A stretch of 9,141 nt of DNA. Origin: CAZDIO01 sp964505555. GTDB lineage: Bacteria > Bdellovibrionota_C > UBA2361 > SZUA-149 > CAZDIO01. Numbering within the stretch: position 1 is the stretch's first letter; each line of letters begins with the position of its first letter. The notes below the pieces were generated by a model that worked only from the letters and a program-made list of their open reading frames with translations, was not told where the DNA came from and searched no databases. Below, piece by piece: positions 5,158 to 9,141 of the stretch. The stretch is from NCBI GenBank assembly GCA_964505555.1, contig CAZDIO010000070.1, positions 1 to 9,141 of the forward strand, in the 5' to 3' direction. The translations under genes were made by a program, and so were the position numbers.

Positions 5158-5744
5158 TGATGAAGAACATATTCTCCGTAAGCACGAATTCTCAGCTGCT
5201 TTCTGTATCTCTTAGTGGGGAAGAACAGCGAGAGCTTCTCAAAGTGCGCGCGCGGCAACTGGCTGAGCCTCCTCAGCGTTTAGAAAGCGCTGAGGGAGAG
5301 TTTGAGGTTGTCGAACTGAGCCTGGCGCAAGAGCGATACGCTATTGAACAGCGGTGTGTGCGAGAGGTCTACCCATTTACCAACCTTACACTCCTTCCGA
5401 GTGCCCCCTCCTTTGTTACCGGGATTATGAATGTACGGGGTCAGATTCTTCCTGTGATCGATATCAAAAAATTCTTTGATCTTCCAGAACAGGGAATTAC
5501 CGATCTGCATCGAGTTCTTATTGTGCACCATAAGAAGATCGAGCTTGGAATATTGGCGGATGCGGTAATTGGCACGAAAAAAATCTCTGCTGCCACTTTG
5601 CAACGCTCGTTACCAACGCTCCACGGTATTCGAGAGGAATATTTAAAAGGAATAACGGCCGATCACGTAGTCGTTCTTGATGTAGAGAAGATTCTTTTGG
5701 ATCCAAAGCTTGTCGTTTCTGATGATGGCGATGAAGCGAAATAA
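5157..5744 (+). CDS. cheW: CheW-like coupling protein, second of two (WspD-like)
   Basis: A 195-residue protein with an N-terminal extension followed by a CheW domain. The first 50 residues (ELLKVRARQLAEPPQRLESAEG) are typical of the longer CheW of Wsp/ACF operons. The CheW domain runs from about 50 to 190: VVELSLAQERYAIEQRCVREVYPFTNLTLLPSAPSFVTGIMNVRGQILPVIDIKKFFDLPEQG, then ELGILADAVIGTKKI and LKGITADHVVVLDVEKIL. The NVRGQILPVIDIKKFF segment is the strongest CheW signature. Its start codon overlaps the cheR stop by one base (ATGA-type junction), with a purine-rich site (GGAAGAGAG) upstream, so translation is coupled. There are two adjacent ATGs (5157 and 5160); either may be used. As in Wsp, two distinct CheW proteins probably occupy different positions in one receptor-kinase array. 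Confidence 0.93.
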   Translation: MMKNIFSVSTNSQLLSVSLSGEEQRELLKVRARQLAEPPQRLESAEGEFEVVELSLAQERYAIEQRCVREVYPFTNLTLLPSAPSFVTGIMNVRGQILPVIDIKKFFDLPEQGITDLHRVLIVHHKKIELGILADAVIGTKKISAATLQRSLPTLHGIREEYLKGITADHVVVLDVEKILLDPKLVVSDDGDEAK

Positions 5745-5770
5745 TAAAAAAATAACAGGGAGAACAAAAT

Positions 5771-7498
5771 ATGAGATGGAATGTCGGAACAAAGATCGGT
5801 GTTGGATTTGCTGTGTCGCTAGCGATTCTTTTGATTATTGGAGCGATTTCTTATCGAAATATTATTAAGTACACCGATACCACGAAGTGGGTGACACATA
5901 CTCACCAGGTGCTTGAAGAGTTAACCCAGCTGCTTCAAGGACTTACAGATATGGAAACAGGGCAACGGGGGTATATTGTTACCGCAGAGGAAAGTTATCT
6001 GGAACCTTACTACTTTGGACTCTCCGCAGTAGAAGAAAGTTTCAAAGGGGTAAGGGAACTAACCGTGGACAACCCCAATCAGCAACAACGCCTTAACAAG
6101 TTTGAGACTGTTCTCAGACAAAGACTTGCTTCTTTAAAACAGGGAATCGCCATACACAACACCGAAGGTTTCCAGGCGGCAAAAACATGGGTGCTTAGTG
6201 GGAGAGGAAAAGAGGAGATGGATGAGATCCGCAAACTCATTGCGGAGATTCGAGGAGAAGAGGAATTATTACTGAAGGCACGAACAACCGATGCAGAGAT
6301 CAGCTCTCAAAACACCAAACTGACCATTCTCTGGGGAACAGCTGGGGCGCTTGCGTTTGTGATGCTGATTAGCATCGTTCTTACCAGAAATATAGCCGGA
6401 CCTTTGAGGGAAATTACGACTACTGCGGAGCGGATAGCCACGGGAGATCTGAATGTTCACATCAGTACAAACCATCGTCAAGATGAGATTGGTGTCTTGA
6501 CGCAGGCATTTGCGCGTATGAACCATGCACTGCAAGAGATGGCAGAAGTAGCTCAGAAAATTGCTGATGGTGATTTGCGAGTGAAGGTGAAACCTCAATC
6601 CGAGCGGGATCTTCTCGGAAATGCTTTTGCGCTGATGGTTGAGAATCTGCAACGATTAATGAGTGAGATTAATCAAGGGGTAAGTATTTTAGGAACCGCA
6701 GCAAATCAGATCTCTACATCAACTACGCAGTTAACAGTAAGTGCAACAGAAACAGCCACGGCCGTGACTGAAACCACGACTACGGTAGAAGAGGTGAGAC
6801 AAACGGCGCAGGTAGCAAATCAAAAAGCAAAATCTGTATCAGAGAGCGCTCAAAAAGCTGCACAGAGCTCACAAGTTGGGAAGAAATCTACCGAGCAAGC
6901 AATCACCGGTATTCAGCGTATTCGCGAACAGATGGGATCCATTGCCGATACCATGGTTCGACTTAGTGAACAAACGCAGGCGATCGGTCAGATTATTGCA
7001 ACGGTAGATGATTTTGCTGCACAGTCAAACCTTCTTGCCGTCAACGCCTCAATTGAAGCAGCAAAAGCAGGGGAGCATGGAAAAGGATTCGCTGTTGTTG
7101 CGCAAGAGGTGCGGAGTTTGGCAGAACAATCAAAAGCTGCGACCAATCAGGTACGAAGTATTCTCAGTGATGTTCAAAAAGCAACTAGCGCTGCAGTTAT
7201 GGCGACTGAGCAAGGGGGGAAGGCGGTTGAAATCGGAGTTGAGCAATCCACTCAAGCAGGAGATTCAATTCAAGGGTTGAGAAATAATGTCACAGAGGCA
7301 GCGCAAGCATCCACACAGATTGCGGCATCAAGTCAGCAGCAGTTAGTGGGCATGGAGCAGGTTGCCTCGGCTATGGAGAGTATAAAAGAGGCTACTACTC
7401 AAAACGTCGCAAGTGCAAAACAACTAGAAGACTCAGCGCACAATCTAAAGGAGTTGGGACAAAACCTTAGACAGCTGATGGAGGAGTATCGAGTATAA
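5771..7498 (+). CDS. Methyl-accepting chemotaxis receptor with CHASE3 sensor and two HAMP domains
   Basis: A 575-residue inner-membrane chemoreceptor, the sensory input of the operon. TM1 is at about 9-28. The periplasmic part (about 30-180) is a CHASE3 domain, shown by DMETGQRGYIVTAEESYLEPY (60-80) and its all-helical character. TM2 is at about 184-204. A HAMP domain follows (about 205-258: GPLREITTTAERIATGDLNVHI, DEIGVLTQAFARMN), then a second HAMP-like unit (about 258-310: AQKIADGDLRVKV, ERDLLGNAFALMVENL). The long antiparallel coiled-coil signalling domain runs from about 311 to 575. Its conserved hairpin tip is at about 413-435 (DDFAAQSNLLAVNASIEAAKAGE), where CheA and CheW bind. Many Gln/Glu/Ala-rich heptads flank the tip and could be methylated by CheR. 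There is no C-terminal NWETF-type CheR tether. The ribosome binding site is AGGGAGAA, about 7 nt before the ATG. The ligand is unknown. In Pseudomonas the matching receptor WspA is the first gene of the operon; here it lies fourth. Confidence 0.95.
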   Translation: MRWNVGTKIGVGFAVSLAILLIIGAISYRNIIKYTDTTKWVTHTHQVLEELTQLLQGLTDMETGQRGYIVTAEESYLEPYYFGLSAVEESFKGVRELTVDNPNQQQRLNKFETVLRQRLASLKQGIAIHNTEGFQAAKTWVLSGRGKEEMDEIRKLIAEIRGEEELLLKARTTDAEISSQNTKLTILWGTAGALAFVMLISIVLTRNIAGPLREITTTAERIATGDLNVHISTNHRQDEIGVLTQAFARMNHALQEMAEVAQKIADGDLRVKVKPQSERDLLGNAFALMVENLQRLMSEINQGVSILGTAANQISTSTTQLTVSATETATAVTETTTTVEEVRQTAQVANQKAKSVSESAQKAAQSSQVGKKSTEQAITGIQRIREQMGSIADTMVRLSEQTQAIGQIIATVDDFAAQSNLLAVNASIEAAKAGEHGKGFAVVAQEVRSLAEQSKAATNQVRSILSDVQKATSAAVMATEQGGKAVEIGVEQSTQAGDSIQGLRNNVTEAAQASTQIAASSQQQLVGMEQVASAMESIKEATTQNVASAKQLEDSAHNLKELGQNLRQLMEEYRV

Positions 7499-7530
7499 AG
7501 AATTACTCCACGAAGTCAGGAGAGGTTACT

Positions 7531-9141
7531 ATGCCAATTCAAGACGAAGAATTCATTAAGCGACTCCAAGCAACCTTCAAGGTTGAGGCAGAAGAGCACC
7601 TTCAATTACTTTCGTCGATGTTGCTAGAGTTGGAGAAATCATTAAAACCACTTGAGCGATCAACGACGATTGAGAACATTCATCGTGAGGCACACAGCCT
7701 CAAGGGTGCGGCACGAGCAGTGAGTCTCATCGATGTTGAATCGATCTGTCAAGCAATGGAAGGGGTGTTTTCTGCGTGGAAACGGCAAGAGACCGTTCCT
7801 TCGCCAGAGATTTATGACACGCTTCATCATGCACTTGATATGATTCACAACGTTGTTGGGGGAATCGAATCGGGGCAAGGAGGGAGTGAAAAAAGGAATG
7901 AAAAGCGGCAACGTGACGAATTAATCCATCGACTTACGAGACTTCAATTACATGCTCCCGTAGTAACTGCTCATGAGGCAACTTCTTTCGAGCCTGTAGA
8001 AGTAAAGCCTCCGCAGGTTGAGAGGCCTGTTTACAGAGCCTCTCCAGTGCCGACGGTTGAGGAGCGATCCTCTCTTGTTGATACCGTTAGAATTTCTAAC
8101 GCTAAATTAGAAGCACGATTGCAGCAAGCTGAGGAGATGCTTGCTCTAAAAGTAACAGCCACGGAACGTGCTTCTGAGGTACGATCAATAAATCTCTCTT
8201 TTGACGAGTGGCGAAAGGAATGGGGAAAGATCTCAGCTGAGGTTCGCATCTTGTGTCAAAAAGTCGAAAATGCAAACGGCGCAGAGAATTACGGGATCAC
8301 AATTTCTCCCCGCATTGCGGAGTTTCTTAGCCGGAATCATTCCTACATCCAGATGTTAGAAAACAAAGTAGGGCTTCTTACGGTACAGACTGAACAAGAT
8401 CGACACACCGTTACGAGGCTTGTTGATGATCTCCTGGAGGAATCAAAGAAATTGTTGATGCTTCCTTTTTCTACGCTGAGCGATATGTTTCCAAAACTGG
8501 TTCGCGATCTTTGTCGAGATCAGCAGAAAGAAGCGAAAGTGGTGATTACTGGTGGAGAGGTGGAAGTTGATAAGCGTATTCTCGAAGAGATGAAAGACGC
8601 ATTTATCCATATTCTTCGAAATAATATCGATCACGGCGTGGAGAAACCAGCAGAGCGGACACGATTACAGAAAGATCCACAAGCAACGATTACTCTCGCG
8701 ATCTCCCCAGTAAATGGAAGCAAAGTGCAGATTGTTGTTACTGATGATGGTGCAGGAATAGATCTGGCAAAAGTAAAAGAAGCAGCAATACGTCAGAGGC
8801 TTCTCTCCAGAGGGGATGCTGAGCGGCTGAGTGATCAGCAAGCGTTCTTGCTCATTTTTCAATCAGGAGTTTCTGTAAGTCCGATGATCACGGAGATCTC
8901 TGGTCGCGGGTTAGGAATGGCGATTGTACGAGAAAAAGCAGAAAAGCTTGGTGGACAGGTCTTTGTCGAGAGTAAGCAGGGTCGAGGAACTACGCTGCGC
9001 ATTATTTTGCCGTTGACGTTAGCAACATTTCATGGGGTTTTTATTGTGGTTTCAGGGGCGATGTTTGTTGTTCCTGCGGTGAGTGTTGAGCAGGTGATTC
9101 GAGTAAAACCGGAAGATATAAAAACGGTAGAAAACCGAGAG
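7531..9141 (+). CDS. cheA: CheA-type histidine kinase (WspE-like), 3' end beyond the window
   Basis: The first 537 residues of a CheA kinase, open to the right edge of the window. An N-terminal Hpt domain (about 1-115) carries the phosphorylated histidine His55 in REAHSLKGAARAV. A low-complexity linker (about 115-190) is followed by helices LEARLQQAEEMLALKV and FDEWRKEWGKI, and a helical P3-type dimerisation region (about 255-320). The HATPase domain (about 325-495) has all its boxes: N box HILRNNIDHGVE (His360, Asn364), G1 DDGAGID (405-411), G2 SGRGLGMAIV (457-466) and GRGTTLRIILP (484-494). The sequence then enters a CheW-like regulatory domain (from about 497) and is cut off. Wsp/ACF CheA proteins usually end with a fused receiver domain, not visible here. 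The ribosome binding site is AGGAGAGG, a few nt before the ATG; the gap to the receptor gene is 32 nt. It would phosphorylate a receiver and probably a CheB from further downstream. Confidence 0.95.
   Translation, partial: MPIQDEEFIKRLQATFKVEAEEHLQLLSSMLLELEKSLKPLERSTTIENIHREAHSLKGAARAVSLIDVESICQAMEGVFSAWKRQETVPSPEIYDTLHHALDMIHNVVGGIESGQGGSEKRNEKRQRDELIHRLTRLQLHAPVVTAHEATSFEPVEVKPPQVERPVYRASPVPTVEERSSLVDTVRISNAKLEARLQQAEEMLALKVTATERASEVRSINLSFDEWRKEWGKISAEVRILCQKVENANGAENYGITISPRIAEFLSRNHSYIQMLENKVGLLTVQTEQDRHTVTRLVDDLLEESKKLLMLPFSTLSDMFPKLVRDLCRDQQKEAKVVITGGEVEVDKRILEEMKDAFIHILRNNIDHGVEKPAERTRLQKDPQATITLAISPVNGSKVQIVVTDDGAGIDLAKVKEAAIRQRLLSRGDAERLSDQQAFLLIFQSGVSVSPMITEISGRGLGMAIVREKAEKLGGQVFVESKQGRGTTLRIILPLTLATFHGVFIVVSGAMFVVPAVSVEQVIRVKPEDIKTVENRE

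Noticed and set aside
5280..6652. Antisense open frames on - within the second cheW and the receptor gene
   Set aside because: They are shadows of strongly supported genes on the + strand, with no domain of their own.
1..9141. tRNA, rRNA, CRISPR array or transposase genes
   Set aside because: I looked for cloverleaf-like arms, regularly spaced short repeats and transposase motifs and saw none; the three-copy repeat is far too widely spaced for CRISPR.

Overview
The window comes from a bacterium of moderate GC content, probably Gram-negative: the chemoreceptor has a periplasmic CHASE3 domain, and the chemosensory proteins belong to the Wsp-like / alternative-cellular-function (ACF) branch, which is common in proteobacteria and in many uncultivated diderm phyla. 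I cannot name the species. There are two very different halves.

Left half, about 1-2500: a loosely packed patchwork of small accessory genes. In order these are a small cupin-like protein (202-570, +), a DUF4160/DUF2442 pair with overlapping reading frames (795-1320, +), an NTF2/SnoaL-like protein (1351-1695, +) and, on the opposite strand, a small membrane protein (2385-2083). Three nearly identical copies of a 33-bp direct repeat lie at 656-688, 1704-1736 and 2461-2493, all in the same orientation, each after a gene or gene group. The gaps also hold several strong hairpins, most without a U-tract. The layout resembles a cassette or genomic-island region, but I see no integrase, transposase or convincing series of attC core sites.

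Middle, about 2500-3068: no gene I can support. It contains an 18-bp palindrome (2786-2803) and a weak sigma70-like promoter (2899-2928) that could serve the operon to its right.

Right half, 3069-9141: a tightly packed, co-directional chemosensory operon. It runs CheW (WspB-like), CheR methyltransferase with C-terminal TPRs (WspC-like), a second CheW (WspD-like), a CHASE3 / double-HAMP chemoreceptor (WspA-like in role) and a CheA histidine kinase (WspE-like) that is cut off by the window edge inside its CheW-like domain. Coding regions overlap or are separated by at most 32 nt. The two CheW proteins would couple receptor and kinase, and CheR would methylate the receptor for adaptation. The kinase phosphorylates itself on His55 and would pass the phosphate to a receiver domain, either fused to its missing C-terminus or encoded downstream. 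A CheB methylesterase and the output protein are also expected beyond the right edge. No flagellar or pilus gene is visible, so the output (c-di-GMP, surface behaviour, development or motility) cannot be decided here.
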